24,476 bases of DNA from positions 1 through 24,476 of the forward strand of contig QANT01008638.1 in assembly GCA_003254885.1 (NCBI GenBank). The letters are read 5' to 3'. Shown here in pieces: positions 1-9,841 of the stretch (the stretch's first letter is position 1; every line of letters starts with the position of its first letter). The translations under genes were made by a program, and so were the position numbers. The stretch is from Purshia tridentata (lineage: Eukaryota; Streptophyta; Magnoliopsida; Rosales; Rosaceae). The notes under the pieces are model-generated. The model was not told the origin of the DNA. It was given only the letters and a program-made list of their open reading frames with translations, and did not search any database.

Positions 1-289
1 GTTCGGTGAGGGAAGGAGGAAGAGAGAAAAAAAAATTTTTATTGGAGGGGCAAAAAGGGAATAAAAAAGAAAAAAAAAGGTGGTCAACTTAGTAGTAAAG
101 GGTGGTCAGTATAGCCTGGGCTAATTAATTATGGGGTTCAAGTGAAATTGAGTATGGATCATAAATGTCCTATGGATGGTTCAGGCTAGATTGAACCCCA
201 AATTCTCAACTTATTATAAGCGAGTTCATTTTAGGCTCAGGCCCAATGCAGTTTCATGAATACCCATTTTCATGTGCGAGGCCCGGCCA
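1..289. other. Upstream flank of the hexokinase-like gene
   Basis: No gene is visible. The first 90 bases are purine-rich with A-runs. The rest is ordinary AT-rich flank that probably contains the distal promoter of the hexokinase-like gene. A CCAAT-type motif (CCCAATGCA, 242-250) lies about 45 bases before the TATA-like box. Nothing here looks like the end of another gene. Confidence 0.5.
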
Positions 290-296
290 TATAAAG
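290..296 (+). promoter_or_regulatory. Putative TATA box of the hexokinase-like gene
   Basis: TATAAAG sits in a locally GC-rich context (GGCCCGGCCA immediately before it), which makes it stand out from the generally AT-rich flank. Plant transcription normally starts 25-35 bases downstream. That would put the start near 320-330 and give a leader of about 150 bases before the ATG at 478. This is inferred from position and motif only. Confidence 0.45.
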
Positions 297-425
297 TTTC
301 AACCCGAATTCAATATCTTATTAACCACCCAGTTCCATCATACTCGTTCCTCCCTCTGCACTAATAACGGGTCTCACTAATCTTGAACCAGCATATCACT
401 AAGAAAAACTTAACAAACAATAGCA

Positions 426-674
426 ATGCAAGTTTTTGATCAACCACGTTTTGCTCGAAAAGTGATCACCACAAAAAATGAGGAAGGAGGTGGTGGCGGT
501 GGCAGCAGTGGGAGCAGCCGCTACATTGGCAGCGGTGGCAGTCTTAGTGCGGCGGTGGAGGCGGAAGAAAGAGCAACAATGGAGGAGTACACAGAAAATC
601 CTACGCAAATTTGCGAGGGACTGTGCGACTCCGGTGCCGAAGCTGTGGCAGGTGGCCAATGCCTTGGTGGCTGA
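426..674 (+). other. Upstream ORF overlapping the hexokinase-like start codon
   Basis: If transcription starts near 325, the first ATG in the leader is at 426, not 478. It opens an 82-codon frame that overlaps the first 197 bases of the main CDS in another frame. Its context has G at -3 and C at +4, which is moderate. The main ATG has A at -3. The predicted peptide is rich in Gly, Ser and Ala because it reads the Ala/Val-coding anchor region out of frame, so it is unlikely to be a functional peptide. Its interest is as a possible brake on translation of the main frame by scanning ribosomes. Confidence 0.35.
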
Positions 675-3600
675 CATGAAAGCCTCCATTGCTTCCAATG
701 GAAGCAGCACAACTCTCAGCATGCTGGTTTCATATGTTGCTTCCCTCCCAACTGGGTACTTGAATTGGATCATATATAGATAGATAATGTCTCTCTTGCT
801 AATTTCAATGGAAGTAAAATTTTGATTTGAGATGTTGTGATGTGGTGGCAGAGATGAGGAAGGATTGTATTATGGAGTGAATTTGCGGGGGACCAACTTC
901 TTGATCTTGTGTGCCAGACTTGGAGGGAAGAACAAACCCATTTCGGATTTGCATAGGGAGGAGATTCCCATTCCCTCTAATCTCATGGCTGGTACTTCTA
1001 AGGTATACGTATAGTTTTTCCAAAGTTGTTCAATCATGTACAAATTTTGAGCAATTTTGGTATTACATTGTACCACCTCTCTTATAAGAGTTTGACTCAC
1101 CAAAACAAGTAGGTCTCACCTCTATTATAAGGATCTGACTCACCAATACAAGTAAGTCTCACTTCTATTAGAGAGATAATACATAATGTGGTACCAAAAT
1201 GCATGTGGTTTCCCTTCTATTATTCACCATTGGTTTCAATTTATAAGTGCTCAAATTAATAAAGCATCGGTTGTTGAGTGCAATATTAGAAATTTGGACT
1301 AGCTTCAAAGATGATTTTTCCTTTTAAACTTTTGGTAATGATTCTTATAGCTCGAATATCTGGTTCATAATACTGATTGGAAACCTCCAATCGATGTCCC
1401 CATTTATTTATGGGGCTACTTTATATTCTTCAGCCTCTCCACGTGCATGGACTGTATGTGAAAGAGGGTTCTAATTTGATTGGTTTCTACCAAACAAGAT
1501 CATGCATTGTCAAAATTAAGTGTTTATTTACACCTTAAAATTGGAACTTGGTCAATGTCTTTTATGTGTTTAACATGCATGATGCAACTACACCTAAGAG
1601 AGGGTACTAATTTGATATACATTGTTGATTCACTCCTAACAGCCATATAAATGTTGTTTTTTATATGCAATGGTTTCTTCTACATAAGATGATGCATTGC
1701 CACAATTAAGTGTACATTTACACCTTAAAATTTGAATGTGACCAAAATGTGTTTTTTGGCTATAGTGCATAGATGCATCTAAAATGTTCTGGTTTGCCAG
1801 GAATTGTTTGATTTTATTGCTGTGGAGCTTGGAAGGTTTATTTCAGCTTATCCAGAGAACAAAAATGAAAAAGATACACCAGCAAAAGGGAAGAAACTGG
1901 GTTGCATAGTATCATGTCCTGTGCACCAAGCTGTGGCCACCTCTTCAACCGCTATCAAATGGAAGAGTTTCGCAGCTGATAGCACAGTTGAGTTTATTTA
2001 ACCCCCCTTCTATCTTTCTGGTATTTTACACTTCATGAATTAAACAACAAAATAATATGCCAAAAGTACAAGAATTAGCGAAACATATTTGTTCCATTTA
2101 ATCATGGTAATTGCACAAAGTTTTGCTAGCTTGATATACATAGTTGGATCATTTCTTAAAACCTTAATTTTTTGGGGCATAGTGGTTGTGTTTAACATGG
2201 TATAGTGTCAGGTTTGCAGTGTCAGACATACACCCTCCACGTGCAGGTTGGGGCTGCACGTAGGGAGGGTATTAACTTGATATACATTATTGGCCCATTC
2301 CTAAGCTTTGGGGAAAAGTGGTTGTCTAACAGTATTAATCATCTACATATTTACAATAATACAATGGGAATAGGTTGAAAGGAAGTTGGTGAATGACTTC
2401 AATAGAGCTCTGGTGGAACATGGAGTAAACTTGCGCGTTAATTCAATGGTAAGCATACAGCTGATCCCTTGGTTAATGTGAATCCCATATGTTAACAACT
2501 TGATTCAGCTGTACATCTTGTTGAGCAGGTTGATGATACTGTAGGAAATTTTGCTGGAGGTAGATACTATAACAGAGGAAGTGTGGCTGCAGTTACTCTA
2601 GCCATGGGCACAGATGCTGCTTATGTAGAACCAGCAGATGCAGCTCTCCAATGGCATGGTCCATCACCTAAGTTAGGAGAGATGGTTAGTGTTTATGGCA
2701 CTTCTCTATTGCATAGCATTCAATAATGGAGGGTCACCAAATTTGTTCAAACTTAGTTACCAAATGATGTGTTAGTAAATTCAGAATGGGCCCAGATTTG
2801 AAGAAACGGAACACTGTCGTTATTGTAGTACTCATTGCATAGTAAGTGAACAACACAGTTAACATATCTGCTTAGTTTTGCAGGTAATTAGCACACAGTG
2901 GGGAGATTTCACTTCCCATCATCTTCCAATAACCATCTTTGACACTTGTTTAGATGCTGAAAGCTCAAATCCCAGATTCCGGGTAAGGCAACCCTTGCAT
3001 TCCAAGGTAGCTTTATCGAAATGCACAAATTTTTTGGCGTTTGTTCTAATCCTGTTTTGCCTCAGAGATTTGAGAAGCTGATTTCAGGAATGTATCTGGG
3101 AGAAATTGTGAGAAGAGTATTACTGAAGATGGCCAAGGAAACAGCATTATTTGGAGACCCTGTACCTTCAAAACTCATGACTCCTTACCAATTGAGGTGC
3201 AGAACAAATCCTAATGTGAATGCACTATTTCTATTAGCTGCAACACCTTCTAGTCTTTCAAAATTTTGAAAAATATTGCAAATATGCAATGACCAAAAAC
3301 ATTATGACATTGAATTTATGTTGGTTTAAAAAGTTATGCATTAATCTTGGTATGGAATACACAATAGTCTTCATGATGCAAAGCAAGATAGTATTCTTGA
3401 GCATCTTAATTTTACTAATTGCTGGGTTAAATAAAATGGGAACAGTGAAAGAAAGGATGTAAAACTGTGTTGAAAAATTGCAGCAGATCTATAATTAGTT
3501 TGGCAATATTGGACCCATAGAATCATTCAGCTACTAATAATATTTCACTTGTTATTTCATTTAGGTCACCTGATATGGCTGCCATGCATCAAGATACATC

Positions 3601-4189
3601 AGAAAATCATGAAGTTGTGGGTGAAAAACTGAAGGAAGTATTTGGGGTATGTAAAGAAAGAAGTACTAAACCAATAACAGTAACAGTCTAAATGAAACAA
3701 TTGAGTCCTATTATTGTAATCAAATTGAGAAATAAATAAATAATTGGTTCTAAAAACTATTACAAAATCAGCCTTCACAATAGAAATGACCTGAAGTAGT
3801 CTTCAATCGTTATGATGTGCACAATATTTAAATGCTTAACTCTTATGCTCCATTCCCAGATCACTAAATCTACTCCAAGGGTGAGGGAAGTTGTTGCTGA
3901 GGTTTGTGACATCGTTGCAGAACGCGGGGCTCGTCTTGCTGCAGCTGGCATTGTTGGGATAATAAAGAAGCTTGGGAGAATCGAAAACAAGAAAAGTTTT
4001 GTTACTGTGGAAGGTGGGCTTTATGAGCACTACCGAGTCTTCAGAAATTACCTCAACAGCTGTGTGTGGGAAATGCTTGGGAAGGATCTTTCAGACAATG
4101 TAGTTATTGAACATTCTCATGGTGGTTCAGGAACTGGAGCCCTATATCTCGCTGCAGCTCAATGCAGAAAGCAGATTTCTGATACCTGA
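478..4189 (+). CDS. HKL1: Hexokinase-like protein, HKL1 type, nine exons, probably non-catalytic
   Basis: I join exons 478-755, 852-1002, 1801-1986, 2374-2448, 2529-2684, 2884-2982, 3066-3196, 3565-3646 and 3860-4189. All introns are GT-AG and the frame holds throughout, giving 1488 nt and 495 residues, the usual length and exon number for plant hexokinases. Residues 1-24 form an Ala/Val-rich anchor followed by the basic stretch RRWRRKK, as in membrane-bound (type B) hexokinases that sit on the mitochondrial outer envelope. Hexokinase signatures are clear: LRGTNF (104-109), [14 protein letters not shown] (232-245) with the likely catalytic Asp233, [15 protein letters not shown] in exon 7, and EGGLYEHY and [12 protein letters not shown] near the C-terminus. 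Several substrate motifs deviate. The usual LGGTNFR is LRGTNFL, SFPV is SCPV (181-184), the TKGF loop is shortened to KSF, GTNAAYVE has Asp259 for Asn, and MEWGNF is TQWGDF. The family's HKL1 members in Arabidopsis lack glucose phosphorylation and act in growth and sugar/hormone responses. A regulatory role here is inference. Confidence 0.9.
1051..1202. mobile_element. MITE-like foldback element in intron 2 of the hexokinase-like gene
   Basis: Two imperfect inverted arms of about 32 bases bound this segment. The left arm (1051-1082) starts GCAATTTTGGTA and the right arm (1171-1202) ends TACCAAAATGC. The middle consists of two direct copies of a 43-base unit (1082-1124 and 1125-1167), both carrying GACTCACCAA and AAGTCTCAC/AGGTCTCAC motifs. 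Size, noncoding content and terminal inversions fit a miniature inverted-repeat element. I could not define a target-site duplication, so the superfamily is unassigned. Confidence 0.5.
1434..1480 (+). repeat. Short degenerate copy of the intron-borne miniature LTR repeat
   Basis: This stretch shows the same order of modules as the better copy in intron 3: CTCCACGTGCA, a spacer, a purine tract (AAAGAGGG, 1461-1468), then TTCTAATTTGAT resembling the start of the LTR at 2270. It is truncated after that point. Recognition rests on similarity to the other copies within this same gene. Confidence 0.35.
1501..1749 (+). repeat. Diverged direct repeat pair in intron 2
   Basis: The segments 1501-1557 and 1691-1749 are diverged direct copies sharing ATGCATTG, AATTAAGTGT and TTTACACCTTAAAATT at a spacing of about 190 bases. 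Between them lies another fragment of the miniature LTR repeat: purine tract AGAGAGGG (1597-1604) followed by TACTAATTTGATATACATTG (1605-1624). The arrangement suggests nested or repeated insertion of one small element family, now heavily mutated. Confidence 0.4.
2124..2331 (+). mobile_element. TRIM/SMART-like miniature LTR element remnant in intron 3
   Basis: Two short direct repeats flank a tiny internal region. The left (about 2124-2197) and right (2270-2331) copies share CTTGATATACAT, a CAT-TCTTAA/CATTCCTAA block, a TTTGGGG block, and a common end, GTGGTTGTGTTTAACA versus GTGGTTGTCTAACA. Directly after the left copy is TGGTATAGTGTC (2198-2209), a worn match to the initiator-tRNA primer-binding site typical of Ty1-copia elements (TGGTATCAGAGC). 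Directly before the right copy is a polypurine tract, AGGGAGGG (2262-2269). Flanking GTTTT and GTATT could be a decayed 5-base target duplication. No coding capacity exists. The total of about 208 bases is very small even for TRIMs, so internal deletion is possible. Confidence 0.45.
2232..2270. repeat. Hairpin inside the intron 3 miniature LTR remnant
   Basis: ACCCTCCACGTGCAG (2232-2246) is the near-perfect reverse complement of CTGCACGTAGGGAGGGT (2254-2270), separated by a seven-base loop. In RNA it would form a strong stem of about 15 pairs with one small bulge. The left arm includes the G-box hexamer CACGTG, though its position in an intron gives no reason to call it regulatory. Confidence 0.55.
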
Positions 4190-6411
4190 ATTTAAGTCTA
4201 CATTTCTTTTGAGCATGAGAAATAATCAAGCCAAACATTTTGTCACATTTTCCTTTTGATTTCTTTTTTCATTGTTGTATTCTGATTCTCTGCTAAATTA
4301 GCTCTAGATCATCCAGAAGACCTGTGCTAGATCCTTTTGCTGGAAACATCTTCAACATTTTGGCCATGTTATATTTGGTAAGAAGATCGCAGTTTTGTAA
4401 CACATTGTCACTTGTAGAAGTAAGTTGAGGTTATGCTTTAACTTGTACAAGTTTTCATGGAACATATATTCAAGATTTTAATGGCTAATAATTTATGGAA
4501 CTTCAAGATCATTCTAGAGAACCCATCCTTATTTTTTGATTCACCTGGTTTCTTGTGTAAATATGTACTTTCTAATGTCTTACCAAGTGATGCTTGATTA
4601 ACAGGAATTGGAAAGCCAATTCTTAGAAACACATCTTGGCCATGCCAAATATTAGGTACTAGTTTGAGCATTTTTTTATCTTGGTTAGCAAAATGGTAAG
4701 CTGCACTCTGAAGTATTACAGTCTAGAATTTTCACAGCAAAAAAACAAAGCCCATAGTGCTGTGACTACTGTCCCACTTGTTAAAAACGATTACAAGCAA
4801 GACAAGAAAACAGAATTGGAAAGTGACTTGTGCACTAAGATGAAAAGGAATCTTCTATACATGTTACTCTGTCAATTAGGCCAACAATTAAGACAGTCCA
4901 ATTTATGGAAGTAAACAACAAAAAGAATTGTCAGATTTTTAGTGGAACTGGAACCTCCTACACATGAAGACAGGCATGGGCATACATACAAACAAATGCT
5001 TCTCAAAAACCTGAAATGATATGCTTATCCGTCTGTACCGGGTCCAATTGGGTTTGGGTTTTTCTTGGAAGTATTTTCACAATAAGGTAAAGCAAGTCCA
5101 TTTTGGAAGCCCACACCAGTTAAGCTAAGAATGGGTAGGGATTAACATGAGCACCTTCCCACTCTTGGCCTTCTCCACATGTTCATGGAACACATGAAGT
5201 ATGTAGCCCTTCGTCTCACCTTTTGATAAAATAATGGATTGTGGATGCAATTATTCATGCTATTCTAAAATTTAATTCCATGTGCATATCTAGTTTCTAT
5301 GTGGTGACATAATTTATAATTTTTCAAGATATTATAATTATTATCTAGTTTTAATTAAATTAAACAATAGAGGAAATCAAATCTTAACTCATTATGACTT
5401 GGAAGATGTCATTTCTTAAAAAATTTGAGCAGCTGTGACATGAGAAATCGGGTGTCCAGGTATCATATTTCTGGTGTACCTAGAATTACCTTAAAGTGTA
5501 TAATCTTTGTTTCCAAGGGTAAGGTCTCTTGTGAGTTTAATGGGTTCAATGTAGCTGGGTCTGAGCTTCAAATGTATATCTACCTTATTGGGAAAGGCCC
5601 AGATTTTATAGATCCATCATTGCAGTTAATTGATCATAAAAGAAATTGGCATTGAAGTCCTTATCTGTGTGCATATATATTATGAAGCATTTGAAAATCC
5701 CATGACAATGAGATAAAATCATTCCATATCAAATAATTAATCAATATGTTCTACAGATGCTTCTTCTCATAAACAAATTGAAAAACACATCATTGCATTA
5801 GGTTTCCAGAAACCCTCTGACTGTATGTCTTTATCATAAGGTAACTGTAACACAATTTCATATTGAAAACCAATATCATCAGTTTTGTCTTGACATGAAA
5901 AAAGATATTAATAAAAAATGGGAATGGGAATGGGTTTTTTTCTTCTTTTGAAGACACCAATGGAAGTTTGATTCCATAACCAAACAAATAATGCATAATC
6001 TTTAACTGGATGAGATTGAAAGCTCTGTAAAGAAAAAATACCAATCGATGTTCAGTCACTTTCTGTCACATTATGTTGGAGGAGCACTCAATTTGTTTTT
6101 GTTTTTTTAATTTTTAATTTCTCAATTATTCATAAAAATGATAGCCTTGATAGATGTCTCTTCCATGCCTTTGGCAGTGGGTAACTGGGAATTAATGGAG
6201 AGAGGTGCTTGTGGGGTTGGGGAAAGAGATCCAAGATATTAAGCAACAAATGCATGTTGTGTTGGGAATAGAAATTAATTCCAAGTAATAATAATATCTA
6301 CAATTTGATTCACAAAGCCAAAGTGAAAAAGATCAGACAAGGGAACAAACTGGGATTTGCAGGCTCAGATGCTTATTTAAATTAGTGATTGTAATCATTC
6401 TTCCCATGCAA
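4190..6411. other. 3' flank of the hexokinase-like gene and gene-poor intergenic DNA
   Basis: The first 200-250 bases are presumably the 3' untranslated region. They are T-rich with an AATAAT-type signal near 4221 and a TTTTGTAACA run near 4392, but no canonical AATAAA can be tied to an end. The remainder is AT-rich with scattered frames under 90 codons, none with a recognisable domain, codon bias or splice partners. I see no gene, RNA gene or clear repeat here. Confidence 0.45.
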
Positions 6412-6412
6412 T

Positions 6413-6433
6413 TATATATATATATATATATAT
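6413..6433. repeat. (TA)n microsatellite
   Basis: An uninterrupted 21-base alternating TA run, followed closely by a short CTT-repeat tract (CTTCTTCTTCTTC). Such loci are usually length-polymorphic. Confidence 0.9.
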
Positions 6434-7135
6434 TTCCCACTTTCTTCTTCTTCTAGACTCTCTAATGCATGCAAGTCCCTCCAAATCACATCTAGAAGAG
6501 CATGTTACAGAGTGACATGACTCAGAATAATGCAATTAAAGCTTCCTTTATGAGCTAAGCAAGTTGTAATACAATGTTTATGGGACTCTGTTCTTTGTTA
6601 CTTTTTGTTTGTTGGTTGCCATGTTCACTAATAAGTACACCCCACTACATCCAAATTCCAAACCCATCTCTTATTATTTGATGTAATTAAGAACCAGCTG
6701 CAACTCAGATGCTGAATGTTATAAAAAATGAGGCACCCACTGCAATACAGTAGATCTTACACACTAACCAAGCCATGTTTTATTACTATAATACAGTAAG
6801 ATTATTGTTGTCAATTACTGTAATTTAGTATTTGGATTAGTGGAGTTTCAAATTTTCCAAAGGTGAGGGGACAAAAAGGAACACAATCCAAGGGCATAAA
6901 ATAGTGTTTGATACAACGTGTTTTCTGGGATAAAAGAGCTTTGGGCTTGGGGACTTTTAACTTAGCCCGAAGTTTTCTTTCTAGTTCTAAGTGAAAGGGT
7001 TTGAGGTTTGACAAAAAGGTTTGGATAAAGCCACCGAATCTCTTCCCACCCACTCCCTCCTTCAACTGCACAGCACTCCCAATATTTTCTTCACCATATT
7101 TAAAATTAAAAAAAAAAAATTTCCCAACCTTCTCT

Positions 7136-7179
7136 AGTCCCACACAAGAGCCTCAACAACCACATGTGAATGTGGGACT
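7136..7179. repeat. Short perfect inverted repeat AGTCCCACA / TGTGGGACT
   Basis: AGTCCCACA at 7136-7144 is inverted exactly as TGTGGGACT at 7171-7179 with a 26-base loop. It lies just after a polyA-containing AT tract. It is too short to be called a transposon. Comparable TCCCACA/TGTGGGA pairs are common in plant intergenic repeats. Confidence 0.45.
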
Positions 7180-7689
7180 ATTTGTTCCAAATTTGACCAT
7201 TTGATGACAAATTCAAAGATGCAATTTGGGCACTGTGATTGTTTTTAATGTTCTCTATTTTGGGTAGATGGTCATTTTTTTTCTGATAATTGCTGCAGAA
7301 TGAAAAACAAGAGCAGAAAATTATAAGCCAAACTTCACCCTCAAAATGTATACATTTCAACCAATCTTTGCTAAAATAAGAACACAATCGTGGATCAAAA
7401 TTTGCTAGAATTGTGACATTAAATGAAGAGGTCTATAAGACCTTGATGAAATCTCCTATTTTGAACCTTCATGAATCAAAGAAAGAGTCTCAGTTCAGAT
7501 TCAGTCCAAGTTTGTTAATAAGGTGCCAAAATCATTGCCTTTGAATCTTTTTGATCCATGTGGTGAAATGGGAGAGAAGAGCGAGAACCAGTCCAAAAAA
7601 AGCTTTGATAGCTGGACCTCTGACTGAAATTACTGAAAAAGCCTTTGAACACCACATGAGCAGTTTTAGGTACCTTCTGATAGGGACAC

Positions 7690-8030
7690 TTGCTTTATCA
7701 TTAATTGCCCACTACAAAGAGGGGCAATACAGTCATTCCAATAGGTAAAAACCGAGTCCCTCAACAATATTGTGCGTGTCCCTTTCTTTGGCGTGGAAGG
7801 ACTGATCGGTCATTTTCTCTTACAGGATGCAAAGCAAACAGCTTGCCTGCTTCTCCCTTTCAGTGTCTGCTTCTTACTTATTCTGGGGCCATCGCTTTGT
7901 GGCTGGACTTGGGACCACCGACTGGAACTGTGAGCTCTCCCGTACTAGAGCAGCCTACAGTGGAGGGTCTGAGGAATGTAATTTTTGTATGGCTTGGAGG
8001 GTAAAAAGGTAAAATATGGGAAGATAGTAA
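7690..8030 (+). other. GC-richer island of unknown nature, possible transcript or gene relic
   Basis: This segment has a visibly higher GC content and more even base use than the AT-rich DNA around it. It contains two overlapping open frames on the + strand (7705-8004, 99 codons, and 7827-8012, 61 codons), neither resembling a protein I know. A good splice-acceptor-like sequence, TTTTCTCTTACAG, ends at 7825. A donor-like GTAAAAAGGTAAA follows at about 8001. It could be an exon of a noncoding RNA, a relic of a captured gene fragment or an untranslated exon. The sequence alone does not decide. Confidence 0.25.
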
Positions 8031-8381
8031 GATACATTGGGGGCTCTTTGTAATAATGAGAAATGTGCAGAGAAACATAGAGATGGGTTCAAGGAAAACA
8101 CCACGTCTCGTGTCCCAACATGTCAGTCAACCTTCTTTGACCAGCTTTAGAATTCCAACCCAGCAAAATTATTACTGGTTAATAATTACATATTATTGTC
8201 ATTAATTTCCCCTTCTTGTGTTTTCTTCTTTTTCGTGATAATCATTCTTTTTTTCTTTTTTTAGTTATCCTAAGTTCCTGACGCTTGAAAAAAGATAAAA
8301 CTCCCTTGTAAATAAATTTTGAGTCTTGTGTATTTTAGAGATAGTTTAGATTTTGAACACTTAAAAGTTGGATCTAATAAA

Positions 8382-8620
8382 GGAGAAATTTTATTCACTT
8401 TCCTCAAATCTACTCTTCACTGATCTTCTTTTTTAATTTAATTTACCATTAATTAATTTATAACAATTATATGATTAAATGATTTCCGTTTTAGTTTATT
8501 TTTTATAGAGAAGATTTTTAATTAATTATTTAAAATATGAACAATTTAAATTATAAAAATAAATTGTAGAATGAGAATAATAAAAAAGAAGGTCGGTACA
8601 AAAGATAGATAGCATTCCTC
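8382..8620. mobile_element. Possible MITE with GGAGAAAT-type ends
   Basis: The left end GGAGAAATTTTATTCAC (8382-8398) resembles the reverse complement of the right end, GAGGAATGCTATCTATC (8604-8620). An inner inverted pair is better: GATCTTCTTTTTTAAT (8422-8437) against AATAAAAAAGAAGGTC (8579-8594). The interior is very AT-rich and noncoding. TAATAAA (8375-8381) and TAATATA (8622-8628) may be a worn target duplication. The ends resemble those of the foldback starting at 9639, so the two may belong to one family. Confidence 0.35.
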
Positions 8621-9638
8621 TTAATATAAATACTTACGAGTTTAATTTAAGATAATTATATATAATCTCTTTGAGATTGCTAAAAATTTGTGACTCATAC
8701 TACAAGCAGTTTGTATTGAGTAAATCTCCCTTAATTTATATATATATGGGACCCCAATAAATCATTCATGTCATGTGTCGCATTGTTTATCCTTGATAGA
8801 ACAAGAGGGTCCCATTTTTCACTGAGAAGAATATGCCACCTGATTATCATTAATGAATAAAGCTGAAGCTTGAAATTGTACCAAGGTACAGGTACACTAT
8901 TGATACACATTGGAGCATTTAAGGGGTTAAATTGTCCTTTAGCAGCAGTAATATGCTATGCTATGGCTATGCTAGAGAGTTGGACCTTGGAAACAACCCT
9001 ATTCATGCCCCTTCATCATTTATATAACTGAAAAATTAATAAATATGAAAAGGGCAGATCTGGAACATAATTTTATTATTGTTCAACTCATTGAAAGGGA
9101 TCCGAGGGCTTGCCTTCCAATCAATGAGAAATTGACATATATTTTCATATTTTAGAGGGATGCAGGAACTCTATCACCATCATTAATGCTTTTTATTATC
9201 AACTAATGAAAACCTAAATTAATAGTAAATGTGATTAATGAATTGTTTTAAGGGATCCGGATATCTTATCAAGGAACTATTATTGCAACCATTTATAATG
9301 CACTTTTTCTGGAAAGAATATATTTATAGTATTTGTCATCGCCAAAGAGATTTTAATGCATTAATCTTATAAATTAGTTAATGTTAGGTTCAACTATGTT
9401 GCGTATTTAACAAAGGTTTGGTCAACAAGTTAAGGTTCTAGCAAAAAACATATTCGGATCATAGGTGATCCAAAAATTAATTATTTATAGTATTATGGGG
9501 AAAGCTTCAATGCCAAATATGACATTGTTTGAGGGTTGTTGATAATCTCGGTCATCTCATCTCATCCCTTAAATGGATCATATATTCATATTGACGTTTC
9601 ACATAATTTTAGGATGTTTCTATGCAAGCGTTGTTGTT
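8621..9638. other. Intergenic, no gene seen
   Basis: AT-rich sequence without a convincing frame, splice pattern or RNA gene. It has a short TATATATATA tract near 8740 and several short direct words, but nothing I can call. Confidence 0.4.
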
Positions 9639-9841
9639 GGAGAAATGTTATTTACAGACCAAGATCTTTTACTCATTTACCTATCCATCTCCCTACCATA
9701 TTTTTAATCTTTGACATGTTTCCTTCCATCTCTTACTTTTTCTTTCTCTCTCCACTATCTACTTGATGGTCAAGATTAAAGCATGATAGAAAGATGGATA
9801 GACGAATGAGTAAGGAATCTTTGTCCGCTATTCACCTTCTC
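9639..9841. mobile_element. MITE-like foldback element
   Basis: A long imperfect inverted repeat. The left arm from about 9639 to 9720 and the right arm from about 9765 to 9841 pair over some 60-70 bases. Best cores: TACTCATT (9670-9677) with its inverted match at 9806-9813, CTATCCATCT (9681-9690) with AGATGGATAG (9792-9801), and TTTAATCTT near 9705-9713 with AAGATTAAA near 9773-9781. The left terminus GGAGAAATGTTATTTACAGA resembles the left end of the element at 8382. No protein is encoded. Confidence 0.5.

Noticed and set aside
399-773. 124-codon minus-strand frame over the first hexokinase exon
   Set aside because: It is a shadow of the Ala/Val-rich anchor coding sequence. The + frame joins eight further hexokinase exons.
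5425-5655. 76-codon frame in the intergenic region
   Set aside because: No recognisable domain, no splice partner, and typical length for chance frames in this composition.
8100-8145. ACGT core and opposed TTGAC W-box-like motifs
   Set aside because: Such short motifs are frequent by chance, and the site is more than 3 kb from the nearest start codon.
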